DNA from: Dromaius novaehollandiae
Taxonomy: Eukaryota > Chordata > Aves > Casuariiformes > Dromaiidae
Direction: 5' to 3'
DNA length: 64,000 nt
Assembly: GCF_036370855.1 (NCBI RefSeq)
Contig: NC_088102.1
Span: 18,705,001-18,769,000, forward strand
Shown here: one piece after another, positions 39,912-52,426 of the stretch
How positions within the stretch are numbered: position 1 is the first letter of the stretch
Layout of the letters: each line of letters begins with the position of its first letter
Notes under the pieces: model-generated
Told to the model about the DNA's origin: nothing
What the model saw: the letters and a program-made list of their open reading frames with translations, nothing else
Databases searched by the model: none
Made by a program: the position numbers and the translations under genes

Positions 39912-42277
39912 GTACGTTGTGCCCATTTAGAAGGAGATATGAGTTCTTGGAGCCCTGGCTGCAAACAGCGCAAATAAAAAAAATCTTTGAAAAGGCAGCT
40001 GAAGTGAAGGCATCTGGTTTGTACATACTGTGTTTCCTCTTCTGTACTATTTCAATAGGAAGGGAGATAACTTATCTGCTCTGGAATATATGTGAATGAC
40101 ATTCATATAATAAATATTTATACGACAGTAACCTGAGTATTAGCTATTAGAAAGAGTGTTTTATGTCATGTGGAATGGGGGGGAGATAGAAATTCTCTAG
40201 TTTCACAGTAAGTTCATATGTCATTTGTTCCGGAATTTGTTTATAAAAGTGCTTTGGAGAGAATTTCCTGGATTTCATGGTTTTGAAACTTCCTCTCCCT
40301 ATTTTTACCTTGATTATGTGTGTGTGTTTAGACTAAAGAGAACTTGCACTCTCTCCTACCTGAGTTTGTTTAAGGCCCGGCGTTTTAAACCTTGATGGCA
40401 GTGTCCTTTGGTTGCAGATACCAGCTGTGTTGGGGGAAGGAGGAATAGACTTGTTGGTAAGGTCAGTGATCCTCCTATATGTTACCAGACAGCAGGCACT
40501 TGAAAGGCTTATTAAAGATTGCTAAAATTTCCTTTATGGAAAAAGTGATGCTTTCCATCGAAGGGCCTGAGAAGTGCGTTCTGTGGCTGTCAGAAGCAAG
40601 GAGGAGTCAGTAGGGCATGGATGTGAGAATGATGTGCCTGTCAGCTAGCAGGAGTATGAATGCGGACAGGGTCCTTTCTGGGCACAGGTGTGGTCCTACT
40701 GCATTACGCTGAGTGCCTGCAAGCTGTAAAGGTGCTCTGCGCTGCTTGGAGCTCAGAGTGGGTGCAGTCCCGCAGCTCGACAGATCCAGCAGGTAATGGA
40801 GGGAAGGGAAGGTATCAAATTAAAGGAGATGAATGAATAAAAAAAGTGGAAGTTTCTTGTCATTTTTCTTAGTGGCTTCTGCTGGTCTTAATGGTGAGCG
40901 CTTAATGTGCCCACCATTGGGCTCTGCACACACGTATGTACTTTGTTAGCGTATGTAGGGCTCAGCAGGATTCTGATAAAAGTCCTTGTATATAAGATAT
41001 GTACGCCTGTAAGTCTAGATGCATTTACTTTTAGGTATGCTCTGTGTCTCTGTCCTGATCAAATTAAGTAGGCGTGAATCTATTTTCGTATAAAATACTA
41101 TGACAATCTGTATGTTTACTGGAAGCAAAGATTTTAAGGCGTCTTTCTAAAAATGCTTTAGCTAATGTCTCATCAGATAGTGTGAGACCGTAAAGTTGTC
41201 TGGAAACCCACGCAGAAATAAGGTTTGTGGGCAGATTAGGATAGCTGTCTGGCTGTCTTGCCCTTATCAGCAGAGGTTTGAGGGAGCTGTGCTACCGGCA
41301 CCTGTCTGAGCAGCTCCAGTGATTAAGCAGATCTGACAGCTGCAAGGAGTTCCCAGGAGCTGACTGTCCGAAAGCTCAGGGCCTTTCTAAATGGGAGGAA
41401 GGGCAAGAGTGCAAGGTGTTGTCAGACTGCAGAATGGGTTGGGGTTTGCTTCTCACAAACTCCACATCATTAATATATGTAGCCTTGTAGCTGCTCTTAA
41501 ATGTCTTGTTGAAGAGACCAGTGAGGTGGAAATACAATATTGCTAGTGCTACCTGCATGCTAAGAGTTTTGTCTGGAAGCTCCCATTTGGGTTAGTCTGT
41601 ACACTGCTGCTGGCCTGCTGTGGTGAGAAGCCCCAAGAAGAGAGTTGTGGTGGTGGATTTCTCCCAGCTGGTAAAACCTCAGAGAGAGCAGGGAGGAAGG
41701 TGCTGGTGCAATTCTCTGCATGGTTTCCGCTGTGGGGCATTAGTGGTTTCTGTCACCTCAGGGTGCCTCCTGCCTTCCTGTGGCGCCTCTGAAGGAAGAT
41801 CAGGACCACAACATAAAATTTCTTGCCTGCCTTTGCAGTGAATGTGTCCTCCTTAGGTCACAGGAATCTCACTGTAGACTGGGTGCTGTTGATGTACTGC
41901 CTGCAGTGAGAGCAGCTTCTCTCTTCCATCCTGCGCATTCCCATTTAAACTGTTGCTTTGAGTATAGCAAATTAGAAATGAACTTCATTATTTTACTGAG
42001 ATTGGTTTCGTTTGAAGGAAACAAAGCAAGTTTTTATTATTGCTGTATGGTTCTAGTGGCCTAAGGTCTGAAAACCCTGGGTGACCTGTGTTTTCCTGCC
42101 TGTGCTGGCAGCTGAGTGCGGGCACAGGCCAGGCTTTGTGGGTGGATGTGGGGAGACTGTCCAGTCCTGCTCAGGACTAGATTCCCTGGGCGGCAGTGCC
42201 ACCTGCTGTTCCCTGCGCTAAGCCTTTGGGAGTCAAAATCCAGTGTAAAGTTACTTACAGCCTTCTTTTAATTTCAG
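39912..42277 (+). other. ITPK1: ITPK1 intron (2.4 kb)
   Basis: GT-AG intron between the SAGIS and DRESIFF coding segments. It has a short hairpin near 42095-42133 and otherwise no feature I can support. Confidence 0.9.
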
Positions 42278-42345
42278 ACAGAGAATCAATATTTTTCAAC
42301 AGCCACAATGTTTCCAAGCCAGAATCATCATCTGTGTTAACAGCA
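42278..42345 (+). CDS. ITPK1: ITPK1 68-bp coding exon (residues ~224-246)
   Basis: Encodes (D)RESIFFNSHNVSKPESSS then VLTA. It contains the two serines equivalent to human Ser232 and Ser236 that contact ATP. It is identical to human except for the last residue (Ala instead of Glu). It starts by completing the Asp codon and ends in phase 0 at 'gtaagt', a near-consensus donor; the acceptor is 'ctttaatttcag'. Length 68 bp means skipping would break the frame. Confidence 0.96.
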
Positions 42346-43835
42346 GTAAGTACACTTGGTCTTTTTTCCTCTAGCTTGGCTGGAAACCCTGTATCTAGTC
42401 CTTTCTTATCGAAGCGTTAGTAGCCAGTGACCCTCCTTCACAAGTTGTCTGCTTCTGTGTTGCAGGCTGAGGTCTGTTTGGTACAACGAACCAGCATGAC
42501 TCGGTGTCCCTCTGGTATTCCTTACCAAGCTCTGGTGAGGAAGCAGTGCTGCGGCAGGCCTGTCTGCTGCTCACCAGGCCGAAACTCCCCAAAGTTAATC
42601 TAGACAAAGGGAATAAGAAGATTCTGAATACAAATATCTGGCCTTTTCCTGTCCAGAGATCTTAATAAGCATAAATCATCCTTCTAGGACTCAGTTCTGT
42701 GAGGAAAGACAAATGGTGAAAATTCAAGCAGAGACATTGTACTGGGCAGGGCCACAGAGGATCAGTAACTGCCTGAAACGCAAGCATTCCTGAGCTGCGG
42801 CCAGAGGACGTATTCAGGTGTCTTCTGAGTCCACCAGTGCAAGCACGTTACAGTTTAATGCGTGCATTACCAGTCCTTTTAATAAGCTTTGTACATACGA
42901 ATCCTCACAAGTTGTCAGGCCTGCAACTGCTCTGAAAGTCACTTTACAGGACTGGGTCCTTTAAATCTCTGAGTCTGCAGATTATTTTCTGTTTCATACA
43001 CTCTATTTGGGAGTAGCTTCATAGCCAGAAATGATTAAATTTAGAATTATGTATAACATGGATGGGCATGCTAAATTTTAAAGTTACTATTTTGCTAGTC
43101 ATAAATCCCTTTGTGGCTAAATTTATTTTTAAACTTAGGGAGAGCATATGCTCTTGTGGTTTACATACCATCGGTCTCATATGCGTGCAAATCCCATGCA
43201 TACTTCTGCAGGCATCACAGTATACTTCTGCCATATAACCCATTGAAAATTTACATTTTCAAGTAACCTGAGTCATTCTTAGTAATAATAAATGTTTACA
43301 GAATAATGTATGCATCAAAACCCACATAAAAGCTATCCCATTTGAACTAGCCTCTGCCCAAAGATATTGCTCAGTTGTGCTTTATGGTTTAGATGGAATT
43401 AATTAACAGGAGGGGTCTATTTTATCAGTCCTTTAACACAGGCATTAATCTACATCGAAATAACAGAATGATACCCAGAATATTTGCAGTGCAGGGCTAA
43501 AAACACTAGCTTTGTTTAATTTTTAAGGTTGGAATCTAGTATTTTAAATAGCGAGTCTGATTCTTTGTTCAGTCCTACATTGATGTGTCTCTCCAAGGTA
43601 CTGCACCCACCAGTATAAAACAGAAAGAACTGGTGCTTTAGAGTAGATGAACTTCTGATAAATGTAGGATTCTGAATTATAAATGAAGTTTCTCTTCGTT
43701 TCTTTCTCTGTTTCATGCCACCAGTTCTCCGCAATTAGATTGTGTGGATATGCAACTGGAAACCTCTGAAAATTAATCTTTTCACTAAAAAGACTGTTTC
43801 CAAGTTGCTTAGTAACGTGTCTTTTTCCACTATAG
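42346..43835 (+). other. ITPK1: ITPK1 intron (1.5 kb)
   Basis: GT-AG intron ending in 'cttttt-ccactatag'. AT-rich in its second half; nothing else recognised. Confidence 0.9.
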
Positions 43836-43998
43836 CTTGATAAAATCGAAGGAGTGTTTGAGCGGCCAAATGACGACGTCATCCGGGAAATCTCCAAGGC
43901 ACTGCGGCAGGCTCTGGGAGTTTCCCTCTTTGGAATTGATATCATCATTAACAATCAGACTGGTCAGCATGCGGTCATTGATATAAATGCATTCCCAG
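43836..43998 (+). CDS. ITPK1: ITPK1 coding exon with Mg-binding site (residues ~247-301)
   Basis: Encodes LDKIEGVFERPNDD through to VIDINAFP plus the first base of Gly. It carries the catalytic magnesium ligands of ITPK1: Asp281 in LFGIDIIIN, and Asp295 and Asn297 in VIDINAFPG (human numbering, established for the human enzyme), all intact. Substitutions relative to human lie in the surface helix (for example NDDVIREISKA against SDEVIRELSRA). The acceptor is 'ccactatag' and the donor 'gtgaga'. This is the best evidence that the encoded kinase is catalytically competent. Confidence 0.97.
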
Positions 43999-46900
43999 GT
44001 GAGAAAGGCTTTCCATTCAGCCTATGTGGAAGCCATGGTGCGTGTGCTTAGTGTGAAGCTTTACTGGTGGTGTCTTACCTGTGGGGGAACAGCAGAGCAG
44101 TAGGCAAGATTGTCCCAAGATCGGATACTGATCAGATAATCTAGCAAAGGCAGAACTCTAATCTAGCTATGAAATGTGCTACTGAAATATTAGCTGTTAG
44201 GAGGTAACAGCCAAAGTTGAGCGGCCAGCTGTAATGTAGCTGTCCTGGTCTTCCCTGCAGGTGGGATGCCCAGGTGCTAAAGCATGGGACTATGTGGTGG
44301 GACCTGACCTTTCTGGGCCTGTCCCTCATTCTGAAGATGAAGAAAGGAACAATAAATTCTATTCTAGGAGAGCGTCTAAGATGAGTTTTGTTCAGACTGT
44401 GCTGTTAAAGGTACTGAAGGAGTAGAAGCAGCAAACTGTTCCCTTGAAAATCTCCTCCTTTACAAATTGATTTTCCATGAAATGACACTTTATGATGACA
44501 TTGTATGACACCAAAAACATGAGGAATCTGAGGAAGATGCTGAAATTGTAGGTGTACAGAATTTGCTGTAGACGGTTAAATATCCTTGGAAGTTGTCAAA
44601 AGGGGACCCTGGAGTAAAACAATAATAAAATAGACCTTGAAAACAGGTAAATTTGTCCCACACTTTGTTAGTGCAAGCTATGTCTTAGAAGCAACTAAGC
44701 AAGCTTTTTGACCACTGGAGTTGCTAAAAAGGAGCTGTAAATGTGTATAATGGGAAGTAATAATACTCTGTCTTGCGTGTTAAGTTCAGTAGTCTGATAC
44801 AGGAAAAGAATATACCACCTCATCTGAAGCGATTGCTGGGTTGCATGGGTTTTTTCTCCTGTAGAATCATCTCTCATTACCTGAGTGGTGGTGCTTACTT
44901 CACGGACACACACGGGCTGTTACAAACTGTGTTTAACCTGACATTGCAGCCTTTGAGTTTTCAATATGGCTGAGGTATTTTTATATTTCGAGATCTTGTC
45001 TTGAGCCCTCAGTCTTCTTAATCTTTCAGTCTCAGTTCTCAGTCCCACAGCCCACCCTGTTGTGTCTCGCTCGTCTATGTCTACAGCAACTGGCTTCCTT
45101 TTGAAACTCCAACCTTGTTATTCTGTTTATTTCGGGTCACTTTGCAGCTTGGTTCTACCATATGGTGTTGATGCAATCCACAAACCTATGAAAACAGTCT
45201 TCTGACAGGAGCAGTGAAACAAACAACCTAAATTAGGTGTAAGATGGAACCAGATCAGTTTCACGAATGGAATTGTATTTCAGACAGCTGAATATTGAAG
45301 TCAGTGATGCAAGACATCCCTTTGCAATCCTGCATTTTGCATTCCTATTTGCATTCTGGGGTGGGTTTTTTTGCAAATATTGTTTTGGATTTGATGCTTT
45401 GCACAGACTGAACTGAAGTTCACAGGCTGAACTTCCCCTTTCTTCAAATGTTGAAAAGTCCAGTTTGGATGATAGCTACTGGCAAACTTAACTGTTTAAA
45501 GAGGAGTAATGTCCTCTTGTTGTGACAGAAACTTGTGGAACTGCCTTCAGCATTGTCCTGTGCTGTGCTTCCACCCCAAGGCAAAAGCTTTTCATACTGA
45601 CCCCAAGTCGTGTGTTTCAGTCTGCACAGTAACTGATCTTTGAATAGAAATTGATTTAATAGCGTTTTTTTGTCCTCTCGAGATACTTGAGACCACAGAG
45701 AAGCCTCTTGTGCACGGTTCTACATTGTGTCTCACACAGGGTTTTTTTAGTGGTGAACACGTGGGTAGTGAAGGTAGCTACTGGCTTTATAACTGTGGGG
45801 TGGGGTGTTGAGGACTAGTTGCAGAAAGTCCAGAAGATAGCAGCAAGGACCAGATATATGAAAGAGAGAAGGCTGGGGGAGACAAAACTGTCTTAAAAAT
45901 CTGTAAAATGTAGCTGAACTGAGAGAGGTGAGCTGTTCTCAAGGGCTGCTGAGGTCAGACAAGAAGTGATGGGTTGAAATACAACAGAGGTGCCAGTTTG
46001 CCTGAAGGCTGAGCAGCTTCAAGGACTGTTTTCCAAAGCAGAGCCAGCACCTTCCTAATGAGAAGGTGATATTCAACCCTACCCAAGAGAGTCGCTATAT
46101 CTCACTGTTCCTGGTTTCCTGGTTCCAGGAAGGGGCTCTTCCTCTTTCCTCTTCCTCAGGTCATCCTGTCCTTCAAGGATTGCAGCAGGGCCAAATTAGA
46201 GCCAAGACAGACAACCTGAGGACCTGCTGCATTATCTCTGCACCACTGCTTGGTGGGGAAGGAGAGGAAGAGGTGCTTTTAAGGAGAATTCACAGCCTCT
46301 TTCATGGAGTTCAAACTACTGTATAGGGCCAGGCCTGGCCAAAGCCCTGAGGCTTGGCTTCCTCCTCTGCTAACGTTTAGATTGAACAGGCTCAAAGTTT
46401 ATTCAGACCTGCCACTTCCTCAAACTGTGGCTGTCATCTCAAGATGAAGTTAATATTAGAGTTCTGAGCAGACGCATCTGTAGGAGGGTGTTGTTTGCTA
46501 CCTGCTCCTGCTCTGTTTAGCACCAGCAATGCTTTGAACAGATTTTAAAGATAAATGTCTAAAAGGCTTATTGTGTCTCCTGTTCTAAAGGGAACTGCCT
46601 GGACTATATTTAGGTGTGGTTACGTGCTGCAACGTTTAACTGTAGGCATTGTCACACAGTGTGGGGATTTTATATTTGTCTGACCTCAGGTAACTGAGAG
46701 AATAAAATAAGCTCCGTATAGCCCGATGTTGTATTGTAGTGCCTGATCTCACCTAGCCCAAGCTAGGTACAGAGTACACCTGAACCACTGACCCTGGGTG
46801 TGTGTGTATGGGAACTGGGAGCATTAGGTCCAGACATGCACTTTATGTGTGTGAATATGCTGCTCCAAATGCAGGACATGGACTGTCCCAATTCTCTCTG

Positions 46901-49595
46901 CTCAAGGGAACATGCAGAAGACCAGAGTGTGTGCCAAATGAAGAAGAGCCTCCTAAAAATCAGGCACGTAGCTTTCTGTAATACTAGCTGGAAAATGCTC
47001 AGAAACATTTATTGACTCCAAAAAAACTCAGATGCATTTGCAGTGCTGGGTAGATTTCCTTCCCATCTGTGCTCAGTCAGAGGACACTGAAGATTATTTT
47101 CTTCATAGCCAAATTCAGACCGCATGTGGACTTGCTGTTTCTGCACTGGTTTCAGTGGGCTGTGGTAGGGTAGTACCTGCTGCAGCATGATTCATGTGAC
47201 CTGTGCTTTGAGGCATGCAAAATTTATATCCTCTCAGTGATCCTGTGTGTAACATAAAGCCCAATTCCACTGCCAGTGGTTTCTGAAGGTGTAATTTAAT
47301 TTGCCCTTCTTGATTTCCTCATTGTCACAGCACAATAACATCCCACAATTGCCTTTTTGAAAGATTTGCAGCAGCAGCCAGTGAAGAGAGTCCAGCAATA
47401 CTGACAGAGTTTGCAGCCTTCCCCCGGCATCTTGTGGCTCAAGAGTTGAGACGCCCTGCTCCTCTTCCTCTCTTCCCTGTTTATTTACATTGTAAGCTTT
47501 CTTCTGAGTGACCAGACAGCATTATTTTCGGCCTTTCAATTTAGCGTGAAGCGGACTGTCACAGAGGAAGCTTGCCTGAAATGTACAGTTTCCTTGCACT
47601 GTAACATCTGCTGATTTCAGGACTGAATAAGTGGCCATCTTATCCCCATTAAACATTAAAAGCAACTTCTTTGTGAGTTTGCCATGTGCCCTCAAACAAG
47701 GCTGATTTGTTTTAACCGAGCAGACGCAGAGCACTCTAGGGTACTACGGATCCTCTCTGAATATTAAAGCTGTTTCTATGGAGATGGCTTATTCCCAGGG
47801 TGTTTGAAGCACTCTGAGTAGATTTGAAGGCTAATCCCATGGCTTTTACATAAGCAAGAAAATATAACAAGCACCTCTGTTGGAGAGGTGGCTATCCTGT
47901 TCTAGCTCCTATGACTGTAAAAGGCTTAGTTGGCCCCTGACAAGGATGGATATTAGCAGGGTAGTGTGGGTCACTGGAAAGCCTGATGTTCTTGACTGGT
48001 TAATTTTTTTGTTGAGTTTGTTTAGTGATTTTTGAGATAAGAGAACTGGGAGCCAATGTCTTGCATCGCTATTGCTTTGCGTAACCTCTTAAGAAGTACC
48101 TAGGAGAGCTGTGACTGACAGCGATAAAATCCAAAGCAGTGTAGCAGCCTAAATAAGAGTTAATTGGTTAACGTATGTGGGTTATAAATACACCATAAAA
48201 TCACCACATTTATCTTAACATTGAATTATCTTTCTGCCTTATGTTTTTTCAGGAAGCTGGGTTTTTATTGCCATAGGAATTTGGCTTTTACAGGAGAAGG
48301 GAGATTTAAACTGAATTATTTATGGATGTGTGAGACTCTTCTGCCTGTGATCACATCACTAGAAGTGTTTTAAAATGTGCATTTACTTTGTGGTCTCTGG
48401 TTTTGCTCATGTGCTGCTCTGTGTGAACATGTGCTATTCACATGGGACTTTTAAAATGTTATTTATTGCTTCAGTCCCCTGTATTAATACTAAGTCACTT
48501 TTAAAATAGTTCTTTAGACATTTTAGAACAGTCACCCTAGCCTATTGAATACACTGAATGTCATATGTCACCTCTAATATTAAATCAAATTGATATGAAT
48601 CCTAGGTAATGCAGTAGCAGTTAAAATCCATTTCAAGGCATTGCACAGATATGTTGCATGTCTCTTTCAATTCAATACAGTGATAGAACTGTGCCCATTC
48701 CAGAATTAAAAAATTAAATTCCAGAATTAAAATGGAGTCAGAAGCTCTGTACACCTACTGCTGGCCTTTGTGTCACTGAAAATTCAGTGTCTCCTAGTAT
48801 CTGACCAACTGTTTTAACCAAGAAACCTAGTTATGGTTAAACTATGCAGTTTAAATTGTTCGGAATCTCTTAACAGAACCATGCAAAGAGGTGGTTTCAG
48901 TACTGAAATCAAAGATTAGTGTTTCTACCAAATACCATTGATTTAGGTTTTCTGTCCGTCAAGCATTTTTGCAGACAGTGCTTACAGGGGGGAACTTGTT
49001 TTAAGTGCTGAGTTAGGTTCGATCAGACAAGCATCAAAGTGTTTGTGTGGTGAGAACCTGCTTTTTCTGTAGAATCTAAGTCCAGACCATTGCTCTTTGA
49101 GGTTTCCCTAGTTGAGGGTGTTCCTGGGGAACCTTTAGAGAGGGCTCAGACCCTGAGGGAACCTGTGCATTAGAGCTAGTTTCCACAATAAAACCTGGAA
49201 ATAGGGTGGAAAAGATTAACGTTATACCATAGAGTATGTGACCTAGGAAGAAATCTGGAATCCAAAAAAGACACAATATACACACACACATACATATATA
49301 AAAACACACACTTGGGAGGGAAAAGAAACAGAAAATCTGAAAGGTGACATAGTTTTTCTTTTGAACTATTTAAACAAAGATAGGCTTAATTTTTTAACAC
49401 AGGGCTCTGTTCCGCTTTATACTAATCTGCTTGTGCAGTCAGTCAAAGTGATGTCATGAAAAAAAGCCTTTTTGCTATCACTTAGAGAGCAAGGAGAGCC
49501 CAAAAAATAAATTGGTAGAAAAGGCTTTTGAAAGAACTAATGAAAATTACTTAATTGTCTTTTTTTCCTCTCTCCCTTTTTTCTCCCCTCATCAG
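43999..49595 (+). other. ITPK1: ITPK1 last intron (5.6 kb)
   Basis: GT-AG intron ending with a strong pyrimidine tract and 'cccctcatcag'. It contains a likely CR1-like fragment at about 45830-46000, a short 15-bp direct duplication at 48697-48732 and a CA/TA-rich patch near 49279-49309. No gene is seen. Confidence 0.9.
45830..46000 (+). repeat. Probable CR1-like LINE fragment
   Basis: The text 'gtccagaagatagcagcaagga' (shown here in full is 20 bases or slightly more in the window: key blocks are tccagaa, gcagcaagga and atatatgaa) followed about 100 bp later by 'gacaagaagtgatgggttga' resembles the region of CR1 elements just upstream of their 3' end. It is very diverged, with no terminal repeat, so subfamily and exact borders are guesses. 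Confidence 0.4.
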
Positions 49596-49918
49596 GGTAT
49601 GAGGGTGTTTCCGAATTTTTCACAGATCTCCTGAACCACATAGCTGCTGTCCTGCAGGGTCAGGCACCTGAGGTGACCCAGCTAAACCGCAGCAAGCTCC
49701 TGGCTGAGCAGACCAGCGGGATCATGGACGAGCGGATATGCTGCGCTAGCACGGGCTGTCTCAGCGTCATGGGAAAAGACTCCTCCTGGATTGTGGAAAG
49801 TGAGACCAACAGCTCAGTAAAACTGCAACACCAGAGACTAGGCTGCAACTCGGCAGTGTCCCCCAGCTTCCAGCAGCACTGCGTCGCTACGTTGGCAACG
49901 AAAGCTTCCTCCCAATAA
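49596..49918 (+). CDS. ITPK1: ITPK1 last coding exon (C-terminus and stop)
   Basis: Encodes (G)YEGVSEFFTDLLNHIAAVLQG, the end of the conserved kinase core, then a variable tail and a conserved end with the blocks KLQHQRLGCN and SPSFQQHCVA, closing with LATKASSQ and TAA. It holds 106 full codons plus the stop. The human tail after the core is about seven residues longer and differs in its middle part, while the last 25 residues are almost identical, which suggests that the extreme C-terminus is under constraint of its own. The tail is serine- and glutamine-rich and probably disordered. The start is set by the 'ctcatcag' acceptor and the split Gly codon. Confidence 0.97.
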
Positions 49919-52035
49919 CTTGCCAATGCCATGGACTAAGGAAAAGCCACAGGGATACAAATTGTGGTCCCAGAACCAGATCAGGCTGTAACAATACACT
50001 TGTGAAAAATGAAAAACAAAAAAACACAAAAAGCAAAACAAAAAAATCTTTCATTTGATTTAACCTGATTTGCTGATGAAATGGACTGAAATGGGGAGGG
50101 TGAGAAGGTGATCCAGATCCATTTCATCAGATTCCAGTTGCAAATCTGTAGTGAGTTTACACACACATGGGTTTTAACACTAGTCCTTTCATTGTGGGAG
50201 GGTTGCTCTTTCATTTCTGTTGTTCTTTGTAATCACTGGTGACCAGCATTTTAAAATCGGACCTCATGGTATCAAGAAGATAATAATGTTGAAATGGAGT
50301 GTATGAATGTAACAGTGCTAGAGATTTTTGCCTAAAGTGCTCCCCGTTCCCTCTTTCCAGCTAGGCCCTTGCAAAAGAAAGCTAAGATAACTTCAGTATC
50401 ACCAAACCAAACCTGTTGAAACATCCACCAGTCACGATGTTCACAGGTAGCTTGCTGTGAGTGGGACAGAGCTGACTGGTTGTTCAGGGTGCAGAACCAA
50501 GGCAACAGCCCTGGTTCCAGCTTTGCAGTTTTTCCCCTGGCCTTATTGCCTCAGTCAAAAGCAGCTTCTAACTACACTTGCTAATAGTGAAACACGCCTG
50601 ATCCAGACAGGCTCAAGTTGGAAAAAAGGGGTGCAGCTAGTCAGGATGAGTGATTTGGTAGATGAAACATCATCCTTTCAGTCCTCTGCTAGCGGTGAAA
50701 TCCATGAAGAGTTAGAGGTTTCAGCTCATCTCTTAGCAGAGAATGTAATTCTCCCTCCATTGCACTTGTGAAGAGTCCGGGACAGATCTGCGAGGGGGCT
50801 GGCAAACAGAGCCATACATTTTCCTTAGAGCAGTACATCTGGTCTGCAGATCCTGAGGAGTAACACAGTTGCTGCCTTTCACAGATCCAAGGCTCTGTAT
50901 TTTTTTTTCTTTTTCTTCTGGAGACTAAATATGGGCAGAATTGCCTGGAGTGAGGCTTTGTATGAGGTAGCAATACATGACAGCTCTAGCTTAGAGACCT
51001 CATTATTGCGTTGCAAGCTGTCAGATGATGCTGTGTGGTAATTTACAACAGTGCTGTATATCATTTATAAACTGTAGCACAGCCAAATTGTATATTGCTC
51101 TTGAGATGCACAGTAACCCTACAGTGTTCACCCTCTATTGCATCTTCTAGCATGGCAGCATCTTCTGCTGCTGAGAATTCCTGCAACTTTTGCCAATTCT
51201 GAACACTAAACTGGAAATAACTGAGTCTGTCAGTGCTGGGAACATAGACACTATTTTGGTAGACTTAGTGGCCTTTCCTTCTTCATATAAGCCCTAAAAT
51301 AAATTTAAGGAGGTGGTGTTAAGAAAATTTCCTTAGTTAAGCTCTTAGCTTACAAATAAGGGAATTTCCATCTTTCTATACCAGGCATTTATAAAGCACT
51401 CATCACTGCGGCATTTAATATGTTTTGTTGCTGTCATGCATTAGATATCTACTCAAAAGGAAAGGACCTAGAGATTAGAGCCCGGGTAGACCAAGGAGAA
51501 AGGAGTAAACCAAAGTCCTGCCTGATGGTACCAGTCCTGTAGGGGAAGACATTTCTAAGAGTGTTCTGAAGCAATTACTTTGTGTAAATGATGATTTTCC
51601 TTTAGGAGGCATTGGATTTCTTCCCCAAAGTGCCATTCTAGGGAGTTTTCTATAGCTGGGATTGGATTTTTGAGGCTGATTTATACAACAGAAGATTATT
51701 CCACCTCTAGAAAGGTATTAACTTTAAGTTTAGATACTTCTATAAGGACTGGAAGGACCTTGTGAGTCCGGTATCTGTTGAATTCCAGGGTACACATAAA
51801 TACAGCCAAGTTCCTAGACTGCGCGCAGATGAGTTATGAGTTGGGCGCTCTTCACAACCCTTGTATGCTTCGAGGCTGCTGAATCCCACGTTGACTGCAG
51901 CTTGCAGGTCTCGGGTGGTAGTGGTGTGAGTGAGTCAGATGTACATAGTTTAAGGGTTTATAAAAGTATTCATGATAGACCAAACCTTTCGTAAAGCCAT
52001 GACTGAAATAAAATTGACATCTACAGTTTTGGGTT
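49919..52035 (+). other. ITPK1: ITPK1 3' UTR (shortest well-supported form)
   Basis: Follows the TAA stop. It begins with an A-rich patch near 50000-50046 and continues without any further coding potential of note. The end given assumes cleavage shortly after the AATAAA at 52007. A short open frame at 50457-50771 lies inside and has no recognisable domain. Longer 3' UTR forms are possible given later AATAAA signals. Confidence 0.6.
52007..52012 (+). terminator. ITPK1: Poly(A) signal AATAAA, likely ITPK1
   Basis: AATAAA followed within about 20-40 bp by a strongly GT-rich stretch ('gttttgggtttgtttttg'), the usual downstream element. This is the best-composed signal after the ITPK1 stop codon, about 2.1 kb downstream of it. 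Confidence 0.5.
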
Positions 52036-52420
52036 TGTTTTTGTTTGTTTTAAAAAAAAGTCTTTTTATGTTACATGTGTAACAGAAGATACCCTCAGGA
52101 AGGAGCTTGCCAGTGCATATTTTTGTATGGTACTTTCTTGTAACCAGCTGGTGGAGTGTTTGTAGACTTGCCTTTTGATCCCTTTATTACAATGGCTTTT
52201 TTTTTTTTTTAATTGGGTGGTGGGGAAGAAGCAATGATGATAAAACTGAGTTAGTAACTCAAGACCTTTCAAGCTAAGTATGTTTACATGAATCTGAGTG
52301 TTGGATCCAGTAGAAATGTCTGTATGCTGTTTCCTAGTTAGAACATCAAATAAGATTTTTATTTTCCTGGCTGCCTTCTGAATTTTGGTTGGCCTATTTT
52401 GCACTGCTTTATTTCTCCAA

Positions 52421-52426
52421 AATAAA
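52421..52426 (+). terminator. ITPK1: Alternative poly(A) signal AATAAA
   Basis: AATAAA with a moderately T-rich downstream region ('tgtgcattttaaacttgttt'). It would extend the 3' UTR by about 0.4 kb. Confidence 0.4.

Larger units (their letters stand above)
1..52035 (+). other. ITPK1: ITPK1 gene, 3' part (gene-level entry)
   Basis: Inositol-tetrakisphosphate 1-kinase phosphorylates Ins(1,3,4)P3 at the 5 or 6 position and interconverts InsP4 and InsP5 species; it is a cytosolic, monomeric ATP-grasp enzyme. Six coding exons are visible and translate to 286 residues without a frame break. They correspond to human residues from about 122 to the C-terminus (human protein 414 residues). The N-terminal domain, residues 1 to about 121, is upstream of the window. 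Residues known from the human enzyme to bind ATP, inositol phosphate or magnesium in this part are all present: Lys157, His162, His167, Gln188, Lys199, Ser214, Ser232, Ser236, Asp281, Asp295, Asn297 and Gly301 (human numbering). The gene therefore looks functional. The right boundary given here assumes use of the poly(A) signal at 52007; later signals are possible. Confidence 0.95.
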
